64,000 nucleotides of DNA from Marinomonas fungiae (lineage in GTDB: Bacteria > Pseudomonadota > Gammaproteobacteria > Pseudomonadales > Marinomonadaceae), in NCBI RefSeq assembly GCF_001418205.1, contig NZ_LIQF01000014.1:1-64000 (forward strand). Direction: 5' to 3'. The notes under the pieces were generated by a model. It was given only the letters and a program-made list of their open reading frames with translations, searched no databases and was not told the origin of the DNA. The position numbers and the translations under genes were made by a program. Below are positions 38,155-46,847 of this stretch, piece after piece (within the stretch, counting starts at the first letter, position 1; every line of letters starts with the position of its first letter).

Positions 38155-38499
38155 ATGAAGAACAAGCTTGTCTACTCGACTGATCAAGGTCGAATTTGCC
38201 CCGAGTGTGAAAACAGTCTAGATGACTGCATTTGCAACGACAGCTCAAAAGTTTTGGGCTCAGGCAATGTAAAAATTCAACTAGAAACTAAAGGACGCAA
38301 AGGAAAAGGTGTGACTTTAGTTAAAGATCTAGCGATGACGGCCGAGGAATTAAAAGTTATCGGCAAGAAATTAAAAAATCATTGTGGTGTGGGCGGCTCC
38401 GTCAAAGACGGCACAGTTGAAATCCAAGGGGATCAACGGGAAAAGATTAAAACCTTCCTTGAAAGCCAAGGGATTAAGGCAAAAATTGCTGGTGGATAA
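38155..38499 (+). CDS. yciH: SUI1/eIF1-like protein YciH
   Basis: The 114-residue protein has an N-terminal Cys cluster (CPECENSLDDCIC) and a SUI1 domain (KGRKGKGVTLVKDL, KKLKNHCGVGGSVKDGTVEIQGDQ). It acts in translation initiation fidelity by analogy with eIF1. GAGCATTTT lies before the ATG. It is the last gene of the tesA-truC run. Confidence 0.93.
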   Translation: MKNKLVYSTDQGRICPECENSLDDCICNDSSKVLGSGNVKIQLETKGRKGKGVTLVKDLAMTAEELKVIGKKLKNHCGVGGSVKDGTVEIQGDQREKIKTFLESQGIKAKIAGG

Positions 38500-38645
38500 T
38501 TTACAAAATCTTACATAATCTTTTCTAGACAGCTTGGCGATACAGTTTGCACACAAAAAACTTCGGTAAATCAATGATTTTTGTTTTGATTTTTCAATCA
38601 GTGTTGTTAAATTCATATGAATACAAATTCACTAATGAGGTTTGA

Positions 38646-39653
38646 ATGCACCCCGACAGTCCACGCCAAGCTCATGCGTTGCTACAGCAAGCAGTACCTC
38701 TGATGCGAAAAATGGACATCGCACCGACGCCCTACAACTACGGTATTTGGTACGAATATGTGCGTCAATCAACTCCTAAGCTTAACCAATTGGTCGACTC
38801 GACGATTGGTCGCTTAGGCAGTCTACCAAGCTTCATTTCTAAAGAGCTTTTCCACCAATTTCTGGTGTCAGAAGAAGCTCGCTTTAATAGTCAGCACAAA
38901 GAAAAACTCGAAGAGTTCATCAACACTGTCTCCAATGAAACTCACAACATGACGGAAAACTTGGTGGCCCTGCAGTCAGCCATGGACAAAAGTCGCCATG
39001 TGCTTAGTCGCGCTGATCGTCAAAAGCATTTAGACAAGGTTATCCATTACCTAGACCACAGCACTAAAAAAGCACTGGAAGAGGTAGAGAGCTTTTCTCA
39101 GGCCCTTAGTCAAGTCAATGCTGAAGTACTGAAACTTAAGGCCGAACTTAATGAGATTAAGAACAACGCCGACCTTGATCCGCTAACGCAACTGCTCAAT
39201 CAACGAGGACTTGAACGTCAACTTTATAGCTTAATTCCAGATTCTGAAGATGATTTATCCTTGTTAATTATGGATATAGATCATTTAAAAGAGATCAATC
39301 ACGAGTTCGGTCGCCGTGCTGGAACAGCCCTGATCTGCCATATTAGCCGGATATTAAGCAGCAAGAAACTCGCTAACTCGACCCTTGCACGTCTAGAGGG
39401 TGGCAGCTTTGCCATCATTCTACATGAAGCCACATTGGATTTTGCCATTAAGTATGCTGAAGAATTACGTCTCCACTTAAACAAGCAACGTTTTAAGAGT
39501 CGCTCTGGCCAAGGTATCATTGAGCAAATCAAAGTTTCGTTTGGCGTCGCCACCATTATCGGTCAAGAAAGCCCCAACAACCTAATTGCTCGTGCAGGTG
39601 GTTATCTGGATAATGCCAAACGTCAGGGTCGCAACCGAACGGCCAGTCGTTAA
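38646..39653 (+). CDS. GGDEF-like protein with degenerate active-site motif
   Basis: The 335-residue cytoplasmic protein has a helical N-terminal domain (APTPYNYGIWYEYVRQSTPKLN) and a coiled-coil linker (about 100-175). A C-terminal GGDEF fold then starts at DPLTQLLNQRGLERQL. LLIMDIDHLKEIN supplies the metal Asp. The GGDEF position reads ARLEGGSFAI, so the catalytic Asp/Glu pair is replaced by Gly/Ser. It is therefore probably not a working diguanylate cyclase, but a GTP or c-di-GMP sensor or scaffold. It is followed 21 bases later by a thioesterase gene. Confidence 0.87.
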   Translation: MHPDSPRQAHALLQQAVPLMRKMDIAPTPYNYGIWYEYVRQSTPKLNQLVDSTIGRLGSLPSFISKELFHQFLVSEEARFNSQHKEKLEEFINTVSNETHNMTENLVALQSAMDKSRHVLSRADRQKHLDKVIHYLDHSTKKALEEVESFSQALSQVNAEVLKLKAELNEIKNNADLDPLTQLLNQRGLERQLYSLIPDSEDDLSLLIMDIDHLKEINHEFGRRAGTALICHISRILSSKKLANSTLARLEGGSFAIILHEATLDFAIKYAEELRLHLNKQRFKSRSGQGIIEQIKVSFGVATIIGQESPNNLIARAGGYLDNAKRQGRNRTASR

Positions 39654-39674
39654 TCTGGATAGACTATTTAACTT

Positions 39675-40073
39675 ATGGACTCCCCTCAACACATTACCTT
39701 ACTTGAAGTGCGTGATTACGAATGTGACATGCAAGGCATCGTGAACAATGCGGTTTACCAAAATTATTTGGAACACGCTCGTCACACTTTTATCAAATCA
39801 AAAGGTTTAGATTTCGCTGACATCACCCGCGATGGGATTCATTTGGTCGTCATGCGTGCTGAAGTTGACTACAAGCTTCCTTTAAAAAGCGGTATGACTG
39901 TTCGCGTTGAAAGCCAATGCGAGCCAATAAGTAAATTCAAGTCAAAGTTTACTCAATCTATCTTTATAGACAATACTAATCAGCTTAGCGCCCAAGCCGT
40001 CTTTATTATCGCTTCTATTAGCGCTACCGGACGACCAGCTGTTTACAAAGACGTGCAAAAGCTTTTTAACTAG
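39675..40073 (+). CDS. Hotdog-fold acyl-CoA thioesterase (4HBT)
   Basis: The 132-residue hotdog protein has the YbgC/FadM-type active-site loop DYECDMQGIVNNAVYQNYLEHARHTF, with Asp in the catalytic position. The mid-strand VDYKLPLKSGMTVRVE follows. It hydrolyses acyl-CoA thioesters of unknown chain length. It lies 21 bases after the GGDEF-like gene. Confidence 0.87.
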   Translation: MDSPQHITLLEVRDYECDMQGIVNNAVYQNYLEHARHTFIKSKGLDFADITRDGIHLVVMRAEVDYKLPLKSGMTVRVESQCEPISKFKSKFTQSIFIDNTNQLSAQAVFIIASISATGRPAVYKDVQKLFN

Positions 40074-40115
40074 CAAAAGGGGCCACTCTCATAGCAAGGC
40101 CCCACGATGACACAT

Positions 40116-40691
40116 TTATAGAGATGCTAGATCCATACTTTCATAAAGATACTGTCGCGCATCGGAGCGTTTTGGATTATCAATCACCTCAACCAAGCGC
40201 TCTCCAAATGCCTGAATAATGCCTTCACTAGCAGCATCCGAATTGAACATGTATTCCGGTGGCAAATAGTTCATCTGTGTTAAATTCGCCGTCATTTGAA
40301 ACGGTCGCAACAAGTCTGGCACAGAGGTAAAAATATCAAAGCCCGTGTAAAATTCTTGTCGACCACCAACAGACACCACTAGCTGTAAATCTTTTGCGCG
40401 CAACTTATCGCCACCCACTCCATAAGCAAAACCGTGAGTGAACACGTCGTCCAACCACTTCTTTAGCAACGGCGGCATTGAATACCAATACATTGGGAAT
40501 TGCAGCACAATACGGTCATGCTCCAACAATAGCGCTTGTTCCTTCTTCACATCTATCTGAAAGTCCGGATACTCACTGTATAGATCACGACTAGTCGCGA
40601 CCTTACCTGAGGCTTCAAATTGCGACTTCCAAGTTTGATTATTTCTCGAATGGGTTAAATCAGGGTGAAATACAAGATTAAGAATTTTCAT
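40116..40691 (-). CDS. NAD(P)H-dependent flavodoxin-like oxidoreductase
   Basis: The 191-residue flavodoxin-fold quinone or general reductase starts MKILNLVFHPDL. It has FPMYWYSMPPLLKKWLDDVFTHGFAYG, the signature of the KefF/MdaB/YwrO group, and SVGGRQEFYTGF. It binds FMN or FAD. A start at 40700 adds MNA; ATG 40691 fits the family. It is divergent from a TetR gene across two strong palindromes, so it is probably repressed by it and induced by an electrophile or drug. Confidence 0.88.
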   Translation of the reverse strand: MKILNLVFHPDLTHSRNNQTWKSQFEASGKVATSRDLYSEYPDFQIDVKKEQALLLEHDRIVLQFPMYWYSMPPLLKKWLDDVFTHGFAYGVGGDKLRAKDLQLVVSVGGRQEFYTGFDIFTSVPDLLRPFQMTANLTQMNYLPPEYMFNSDAASEGIIQAFGERLVEVIDNPKRSDARQYLYESMDLASL

Positions 40692-40734
40692 AGCATTCAT
40701 TTAGTCCATTTAATGTATTGAGCACAAAACTAAG

Positions 40735-40754
40735 ATTAGGTCAACCGACCTAAT
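40735..40754. promoter_or_regulatory. TetR operator copy 1
   Basis: ATTAGGTC-AACC-GACCTAAT has perfect 8-bp arms. It lies 44 bases upstream of the reductase start and shares its TTAGGTC/GACCTAA core with the second copy 28 bases away. Confidence 0.85.
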
Positions 40755-40762
40755 TTTGTAAA

Positions 40763-40782
40763 TTTAGGTCGATCGACCTAAA
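40763..40782. promoter_or_regulatory. TetR operator copy 2
   Basis: TTTAGGTCGATCGACCTAAA is a perfect 20-bp palindrome between the reductase and TetR genes. Its position right before the first ATG of the TetR frame (40783) means that ATG has no Shine-Dalgarno. This supports the downstream start at 40828 and autoregulation. Confidence 0.88.
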
Positions 40783-40827
40783 ATGTCAAACCTATTTATA
40801 AAAAGACTGTGCAAAAAGGCCATGAAC

Positions 40828-41397
40828 ATGCCAAAAAAAATAGACACCGCGAATATCATTCTTGATGTCGCAACAGAATTACTGAAAACGGAAGGCGATC
40901 ACGGCATTAGCATGCGTAAGGTGGCGACACTTGCCCAACTCTCGTTAAGCAACGTCCAGTACTACTTCAAAAACAAGAACACTTTGCTTACAGCCATTGC
41001 AGACCGCTACTTACGCCAATGCCTAGATGACCTGAAACAGCAGCCAAGCCTAAAGCATCAAGATGAACTAGAGCCTTTTATTCGAAGCTTCTTAACGCAA
41101 GCCCATGAAACATCAGATATGTGTCGAATTTTCAAAGAGTACTGGGCCATCGCCAGTAAAAACCCTGAGATCCAAGAATATATAGATCATTATTACCAAG
41201 AAGTTGCAGACACACTCAGTGAGAAATGGCGCCTCATTGCCCTAGATACTTCATCCGCACAAATGGCAACAGCGATATTCCTGCCCTACTTCGAAGGCTA
41301 TACCATTACGGTTACAGGGCTATCTTTAGACCTAGAAATTATGAGCCAAGTGGTTTCAGATATTGTGTGGCAGTATTTAAGTGGTAAGAACATATAA
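40828..41397 (+). CDS. TetR-family repressor of the adjacent reductase
   Basis: The 189-residue regulator has an N-terminal HTH ISMRKVATLAQLSLSNVQYYFKNKNTLLTAI (about residues 27-57). The C-terminal ligand domain resembles BetI/PsrA-like TetR proteins. Start choice: the first in-frame ATG at 40783 abuts an operator; ATG 40828 has AAGG 7 bases upstream and starts the domain directly (MPKKIDTANIILDVA). It probably represses itself and the divergent reductase through the two TTAGGTC palindromes. Confidence 0.88.
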   Translation: MPKKIDTANIILDVATELLKTEGDHGISMRKVATLAQLSLSNVQYYFKNKNTLLTAIADRYLRQCLDDLKQQPSLKHQDELEPFIRSFLTQAHETSDMCRIFKEYWAIASKNPEIQEYIDHYYQEVADTLSEKWRLIALDTSSAQMATAIFLPYFEGYTITVTGLSLDLEIMSQVVSDIVWQYLSGKNI

Positions 41398-41472
41398 GAA
41401 GCTTAGGGACATGAGATTAAGTCGGTACCATGAGACAATCTCGCCAACTTAAGACAACAACTCCTACTGATC

Positions 41473-41611
41473 ATGAAGCAGCTTTCATTCGTCAATACCG
41501 AATTTGCTAGCAAACGCCGTAGAACTCGTCAAAAAGCCCTCCTTGGCTGAGCACCATCAACCATTTGTCTTGAAGACAAAAACCAGGGAAGCCAAGCAAG
41601 GGTGGCTTCCC
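41473..41611 (+). pseudogene. Relic of an IS5-like transposase
   Basis: ATG at 41473 opens MKQLSFVNTEFASKRRRTRQ, the N-terminus style of IS5-family transposases, then KALLG and a stop at 41548. No catalytic domain remains. A perfect 9-bp inverted repeat (GGGAAGCCA / TGGCTTCCC, 41586-41611) follows and may be the tail of the same element. The surrounding gap (41398-41705) holds nothing else but the atoE terminator. Confidence 0.6.
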
Positions 41612-41649
41612 TTCCCCCTTGCTATTCCATTCAAAGATACCGTCCAAAT

Positions 41650-41675
41650 AAAAAAAACGCCCTATTTCTCGGGCG
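41650..41675 (-). terminator. Intrinsic terminator after atoE
   Basis: On the minus strand CGCCC, 8-base loop, GGGCG followed by T8. Confidence 0.88.
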
Positions 41676-41705
41676 CTTGCTTAACGAAGGAGCGGAATAA
41701 CTTCG

Positions 41706-43082
41706 TTAGAAAATCATTAAACCTAGACCAATGATGACGCCGGAACCTAGTAGAGCGAGTAGGCAGTAGCCCATCACATCTTTTGCTCCAAGCCCTGCGA
41801 TGGCTAAGGCAGGCAGTGCCCAGAAAGGCTGGATCATGTTGGTCCAAGCATCACCCCACGCTATTGCCATGGCGGTTTTCGCGGCATCCACACCTAACTC
41901 AGCACCAGCCGGCATCATGACCGGTGCTTGCACTGCCCATTGACCACCACCAGATGGTACAAAGAAGTTCACAATGCCAGCACTTAGAAAGGTAAATAGT
42001 GGGAAAGTGGTTTCATTGGAAATCGCCACAAAGCCTTGAGAAATAAGACTTGCTAAGCTGTCACCAGAACTCCCGACTGCTGTCATCATACCCATAATCC
42101 CTGCATAGAATGGGAATTGCAGTAGGATGCCAGAGCAGTTTTTCGCGCCATCGGATACAGCGTTTAGTAAGCTTTTTGGTGTGCCATGCAACAAGATGGC
42201 ACTGAACAAAAAGGTGAAGTTCACGATATTTAGGTTCAGTGCAAAGCCGTTCTGGATAAAGTAGTACACGACAAACACGTAGCCCATTAGACCGATTAAA
42301 CCAGAAAGCACACGGCTATTTTCCATGCGCTCTGCAGGTGTCATAGACGCTTTATCAATCGACTCAGAGTCATTTGACTCTAGTAATTCTGAGGTATCGA
42401 ATTCAATCGTGTCTTGCGGCGCAGGATGCATTAAACGGTTTAATAGCGGAATGGTCACCAACATCACCAGCAATATAGTGATGTTCATCGGTGAAAAAAT
42501 CGTCTCAGACGTTGGGATCGCCGCGGTCACTGCGCCATTCGTTACTGTTTCAATGTTTGCGCCACCTGCGATTGCCAATGGAATCGAGCCCGACAAACCC
42601 GCGTGCCAAAACAAGAAACCACTGTATGCAGAGGCAATTAATAGACGGTAATCCACACCGCGTATTTTAGCGGCAAGCTCACGGGCAAAAATGGCACCAA
42701 CAACTAAGCCAAAACCCCAGTTAACCCAGCAGGCAATGGCACTAACTACTGTCACCAATACGATGGCTTGGCCTGGTGTTTTGGCAATACTAGCCATAAT
42801 CGCCAATTTGCGTTTAAACGCAGGTGCGCTGGCCATAGCATGACCTGTCACCACAACCATAGCCATTTGCATAGAGAAACTTAGCAGCTTCCAAAAGCCA
42901 CCTGCCCAAGCTTCAACTACTTGTACAGGGCCTTGCCCAGTACTGGGCATCACCAATGCGAACACCACCAGTGTTAGGACAATCGCAAAAATGAATGGAT
43001 CAGGTAAGTAACGTTGTAATAGCGTTACGAAGAAGTAGCTTATCCGTTGTAAAGCAGTTTTCTGAGTCATTGAATGAGACAT
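41706..43082 (-). CDS. atoE: Short-chain fatty acid transporter AtoE
   Basis: The 458-residue permease of the AtoE family has many membrane segments. LPDPFIFAIVLTLVVFALVMPSTGQGP near the start and NFFVPSGGGQWAVQAPVMMPAGAELG are family signatures. It imports acetoacetate and short-chain acids such as butyrate. It ends the atoD-atoA-atoB-atoE minus-strand run; the 75-base gap after atoB has no terminator. Confidence 0.93.
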   Translation of the reverse strand: MSHSMTQKTALQRISYFFVTLLQRYLPDPFIFAIVLTLVVFALVMPSTGQGPVQVVEAWAGGFWKLLSFSMQMAMVVVTGHAMASAPAFKRKLAIMASIAKTPGQAIVLVTVVSAIACWVNWGFGLVVGAIFARELAAKIRGVDYRLLIASAYSGFLFWHAGLSGSIPLAIAGGANIETVTNGAVTAAIPTSETIFSPMNITILLVMLVTIPLLNRLMHPAPQDTIEFDTSELLESNDSESIDKASMTPAERMENSRVLSGLIGLMGYVFVVYYFIQNGFALNLNIVNFTFLFSAILLHGTPKSLLNAVSDGAKNCSGILLQFPFYAGIMGMMTAVGSSGDSLASLISQGFVAISNETTFPLFTFLSAGIVNFFVPSGGGQWAVQAPVMMPAGAELGVDAAKTAMAIAWGDAWTNMIQPFWALPALAIAGLGAKDVMGYCLLALLGSGVIIGLGLMIF

Positions 43083-43157
43083 ATGTTTCCCGATTTTATA
43101 GTTATTTTAGGTAGGGCTTGTGGCCCTATTTTTACCACTTGTTTTTACTGAACGAAC

Positions 43158-44339
43158 TCAGTGTGATTGACTGATCAACATGGCAACGCCCATGCCTCCG
43201 CCGATGCACAAAGTTGCCAATCCTTTTTCAGCTTTTTGTTTCTGCATTTCATGAATAAGTGACACCAATACGCGACATCCAGAGGCACCGATCGGATGGC
43301 CTAAGGCAATCGCACCGCCATTGACGTTGACTCGTTCAGGGTTGAGCCCTAGCTCTTGGCCCACGCACAGCGCTTGTACAGCGAAGGCTTCATTAGCTTC
43401 AACCAAATCTAAATCCGCAACTTGCCACTGTGCTTTTTGCATCGCTTTTTGGGTGGCAGTAATGGGGCCTGTGCCCATAATTTTCGGATCAACACCTGAG
43501 GTTGCAGAAGATTCAATGGTGGCTAGCACTGGCAGACCTAGACGCTTCGCTTCTTCATCTGTGGTCACCACAACCATGGCAGCGCCATCGTTCAAAGTGG
43601 AGGCATTACCCGCGGTCACACTGCCTTCTTTAGTAAAGGCTGGACGCAATTTCGCGAGAGACTCAGCCGTAGTGTAAGGACGAATCTGCTCATCTTCTGC
43701 AATGACAAGAGGTGAGCTTTTACGCTGCGGAATGGTGATAGGAATGATCTCATCCTGAAAACGCCCTGTTTCTTGAGCTTTGGCCGCTTTTTGCTGTGAA
43801 CTTGCTGCGAAGTCATCTTGTTGAGCACGACTGATTTGCCATTGATCCGCAATGTTTTCCGCGGTCTGCCCCATATGGTAATCGTGGAAAGCATCCCACA
43901 AGCCATCAGTGATCATGGTGTCTAACATTGACCAATGGCCCATTTTTTTGCCCGTGCGACTTTGCGGCAATACATGAGGTGCTTGGCTCATGCTTTCTTG
44001 ACCACCTGCGACCACCATTTTTGCACCGCCATTAAGTACTGCCTGGGCCGCAAGCTGAACCGCTTTCAAGCCTGAGCCACAGACCATATTGATGGTCATC
44101 GCTGAAACATGATTCCCAAGTCCAGCGTTTAAAGTCGTTTGACGTGCAGGGTTTTGGCCACAGCCTGCGGTTAACACTTGACCAAGTATCACCTCATCAA
44201 TGTGTTGTGCTAACGAAGGCTGCTTGTCTAATAAGCCCTGTAACACTTGAGTACCAATGTCTACCGCACTCAATGGCGATAGCGCCCCTTGGTAAGCCCC
44301 GATTGCACTTCGCCCTGCTGCCACGATTACCGCTTTCAT
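43158..44339 (-). CDS. atoB: Acetyl-CoA C-acetyltransferase AtoB
   Basis: The 393-residue thiolase cleaves acetoacetyl-CoA to two acetyl-CoA. The acylated Cys is in NMVCGSGLKAVQLA (about residue 88). The C-terminal GGAIALGHPIGASGCRVLVSL and CIGGGMGVAMLI hold the catalytic His and Cys. It stands between the CoA-transferase genes and atoE, completing acetoacetate use. Confidence 0.95.
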   Translation of the reverse strand: MKAVIVAAGRSAIGAYQGALSPLSAVDIGTQVLQGLLDKQPSLAQHIDEVILGQVLTAGCGQNPARQTTLNAGLGNHVSAMTINMVCGSGLKAVQLAAQAVLNGGAKMVVAGGQESMSQAPHVLPQSRTGKKMGHWSMLDTMITDGLWDAFHDYHMGQTAENIADQWQISRAQQDDFAASSQQKAAKAQETGRFQDEIIPITIPQRKSSPLVIAEDEQIRPYTTAESLAKLRPAFTKEGSVTAGNASTLNDGAAMVVVTTDEEAKRLGLPVLATIESSATSGVDPKIMGTGPITATQKAMQKAQWQVADLDLVEANEAFAVQALCVGQELGLNPERVNVNGGAIALGHPIGASGCRVLVSLIHEMQKQKAEKGLATLCIGGGMGVAMLISQSH

Positions 44340-44421
44340 AATGGATTCCTCTTGTCTTAAACCATGATCATAAGAATGATAACGGCGTTGAATGACCCCG
44401 TACCAAACGGGATTTCAAGCC

Positions 44422-45081
44422 TTATGCGAACGTCATTTCCGGAACATAATCAGGAACGATTAATTCACCCGCCGTTTTCTCTTTGATTTCGTCAATGGAA
44501 ACCCCTGGCGCACGCTCTTTTAGAACGAAACAGCCATTTTCGATTTCCAACCAAGCCAGATCGGTTAAGACTTTCTTGATGCAGCCTTTACCCGTCAATG
44601 GTAAAGAACAGTTAGACAGTAGCTTTGATTCGCCACTTTTAGAGGCGTGAGTCATGGTGACAATAATGTTGTCTGCGCCAGCCACTAGATCCATGGCGCC
44701 GCCCATTCCTTTCACTAGTTTATTAGGGATCATCCACGAAGCGATGTTACCGTTTACATCCACTTCAAAAGCTCCCAACACGGTTAAGTCCACGTGACCA
44801 CCTCGAATCATGGCAAAGGATTCAGCTGATGAGAAAATCGAAGCGCCCGCCACTGCTGTCACAGTTTGCTTGCCCGCATTGATCATGTCAGCGTCTAAGG
44901 TCTCTTCCGTCGGAAAAGCCCCCATACCTAGCAAACCATTCTCTGACTGCAACATGACATCCATACCTTCAGGGACATAGTTCGCCACCAACGTTGGAAT
45001 GCCGATACCCAAATTTACGTAAAAACCGTCGCGCAGTTCTTGAGCCACGCGCTGCGCCATTTGTTCTCGTGAAAGAGCCAT
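44422..45081 (-). CDS. atoA: Acetoacetate CoA-transferase subunit beta (AtoA/ScoB type)
   Basis: The 219-residue 3-oxoacid CoA-transferase B subunit has the catalytic Glu in LQSENGLLGMGAFP (about residue 47) and GGHVDLTVLGAFEVD. It moves CoA from succinyl-CoA or acetyl-CoA onto acetoacetate. It lies 36 bases after the alpha subunit gene. Confidence 0.94.
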   Translation of the reverse strand: MALSREQMAQRVAQELRDGFYVNLGIGIPTLVANYVPEGMDVMLQSENGLLGMGAFPTEETLDADMINAGKQTVTAVAGASIFSSAESFAMIRGGHVDLTVLGAFEVDVNGNIASWMIPNKLVKGMGGAMDLVAGADNIIVTMTHASKSGESKLLSNCSLPLTGKGCIKKVLTDLAWLEIENGCFVLKERAPGVSIDEIKEKTAGELIVPDYVPEMTFA

Positions 45082-45117
45082 AGCAACCTCTTATTATTGT
45101 TGGATTAGGAGAAACCG

Positions 45118-45816
45118 TTAAGAACGAACGGTGACTTTTTCAATGCGTTTCTCAAATGAGCCTTGGATGACGCGATCCACATAAATACCTGGTGTGTGGA
45201 TTTGAGACGGCTCAAGTTCGCCCACTTCGACAATCTCTTCGACTTCAACCACGGTGATCTTGCCTGCCGTTGCCGCGAGTGGATTAAAGTTTTGTGCTGT
45301 ATGACGGTAGATCACATTACCAAAGCGGTCGGCCTTCCAGCCCTTCACAATGGCAAAGTCTCCGATGATGGACTCTTCTAAAAGGTATTCTCTATCATGA
45401 AAGCAACGCGTTTCTTTGCCTTCGGCGACGGGTGTACCAACACCTGTTGCCGTGTAGAAAGCTGGGATCCCAGCCCCCCCTGCACGCATTTTTTCTGCTA
45501 AGGTACCTTGAGGAGTGAGGTCGACTTCCAACTCACCGTTCAGCAGTTGCTGCTCGAACAATGCGTTTTCCCCCACATAAGACGCGATCATTTTTTTGAT
45601 CTGCTTATCTTCTAATAAAATGCCTAAACCAAAGCCATCTACGCCACAGTTGTTCGATACAACGGTGAGGCCTTTGGTTTGGCGACGCTTGATTTCTGCG
45701 ATGAGATTTTCTGGAATGCCACAGAGGCCAAAGCCACCGGCAATGATGGTCATGCCATCTTCTAGACCTGACATGGCCTCTTCGTAGGATACGACTACTT
45801 TGTCAAAACCCGCCAT
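45118..45816 (-). CDS. atoD: Acetoacetate CoA-transferase subunit alpha (AtoD/ScoA type)
   Basis: The 232-residue A subunit has the CoA-binding motif [13 protein letters not shown] near the N-terminus. The glycine-rich [22 protein letters not shown] follows. The frame extends upstream to 45870, but GGAG five bases before ATG 45816 and the family N-terminus MAGFDKVV fix the start. It is first in the minus-strand ato run and divergent from the LysR gene. Confidence 0.94.
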   Translation of the reverse strand: MAGFDKVVVSYEEAMSGLEDGMTIIAGGFGLCGIPENLIAEIKRRQTKGLTVVSNNCGVDGFGLGILLEDKQIKKMIASYVGENALFEQQLLNGELEVDLTPQGTLAEKMRAGGAGIPAFYTATGVGTPVAEGKETRCFHDREYLLEESIIGDFAIVKGWKADRFGNVIYRHTAQNFNPLAATAGKITVVEVEEIVEVGELEPSQIHTPGIYVDRVIQGSFEKRIEKVTVRS

Positions 45817-45935
45817 CACGCCACTCCTAATTATTATTGTGTGATTAATGCTGTCTGGGATGTACGGCAAACAGTTTGACTTATTGGTAAAGATTAATTA
45901 ATTTTATTTTTCATATTTATTAATAAGAAAAACAA

Positions 45936-46847
45936 ATGAATATCAAACAAGTGAAGGCCTTCTTGTCCGTCGCAGAGTCGTTAAGCTTTGCTCAAGCCGC
46001 CAATCAGCTACACTTATCTCAACCAGCCCTAAGCCTTGCTATCAAAGGGCTTGAAGAAGCACTGGGAGGGAAGCTACTCACCCGTACAACTCGAACCATT
46101 GCTTTGACCCCCGAAGGGGATGCCCTAGTTCCGATTGCCAAACGCTTGTTAGCACAATGGCAAGACGCAGAAGACGAAATGAAGCAACGCTTTGCACTGC
46201 AAATGGGAAAAATCTCTATCGCGGCCATGCCTTCATTCGCTGGCTCATTACTCCCTAAAGCGATTCAGCAGTACCATCAGCGCTTTCCAAATATTCAAAT
46301 CGCCATAGACGATGTGCTCTCGGATATCGTGGTGGAACGGGTTGCCAACAACAGTGTTGAACTGGGTGTCACCTTTGAGCCCCAGCATTCGGAAGGATTG
46401 ACGTTTTACCCTCTGTATAACGATGAATTTATTGCTATTCTTCCTAATCACCATCCGCTGGCTTCCCAACAAGAACTCACTTGGGCGGCTTTGTTACAAC
46501 ACAATTTCATTACCCTACAGCGCCCCTCCAGTGTCCGAAAGATGATTGAAAATACACTGAAAGACGCCAATATTGATTTGACTGTTGCCTTTGACGCCCA
46601 CCAATTGACCACTGTGATTCGAATGGTCAGTGAAGGCATGGGCGTGGCGGTGGTCCCTGCAACGTGCCGGCAACAGATTCGCGAGCAGAACGTGGTCGAA
46701 CGGCCCATTACGTCTCCTTCTATAGCACGGACGGTTGGCGTCATTTGTAAGCCACGCTCCATGCTCTCTATTGCCGCAGCCGCTATGCTCGACACCTTAA
46801 TGGATGCTTTTACTCAACCGATTACTCAGAGTGAGTCCGCCTCATGA
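45936..46847 (+). CDS. LysR-family regulator of the ato cluster
   Basis: The 303-residue regulator has an HTH in [32 protein letters not shown] (residues about 16-47) and a type-2 periplasmic-binding-like effector domain. Divergent placement before atoD suggests it regulates the ato genes through the 119-base gap, which has AT-rich inverted repeats but no clear sigma54 site. Its end overlaps the sigma54 activator start (ATGA), so the two regulators are made together. Confidence 0.9.
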   Translation: MNIKQVKAFLSVAESLSFAQAANQLHLSQPALSLAIKGLEEALGGKLLTRTTRTIALTPEGDALVPIAKRLLAQWQDAEDEMKQRFALQMGKISIAAMPSFAGSLLPKAIQQYHQRFPNIQIAIDDVLSDIVVERVANNSVELGVTFEPQHSEGLTFYPLYNDEFIAILPNHHPLASQQELTWAALLQHNFITLQRPSSVRKMIENTLKDANIDLTVAFDAHQLTTVIRMVSEGMGVAVVPATCRQQIREQNVVERPITSPSIARTVGVICKPRSMLSIAAAAMLDTLMDAFTQPITQSESAS

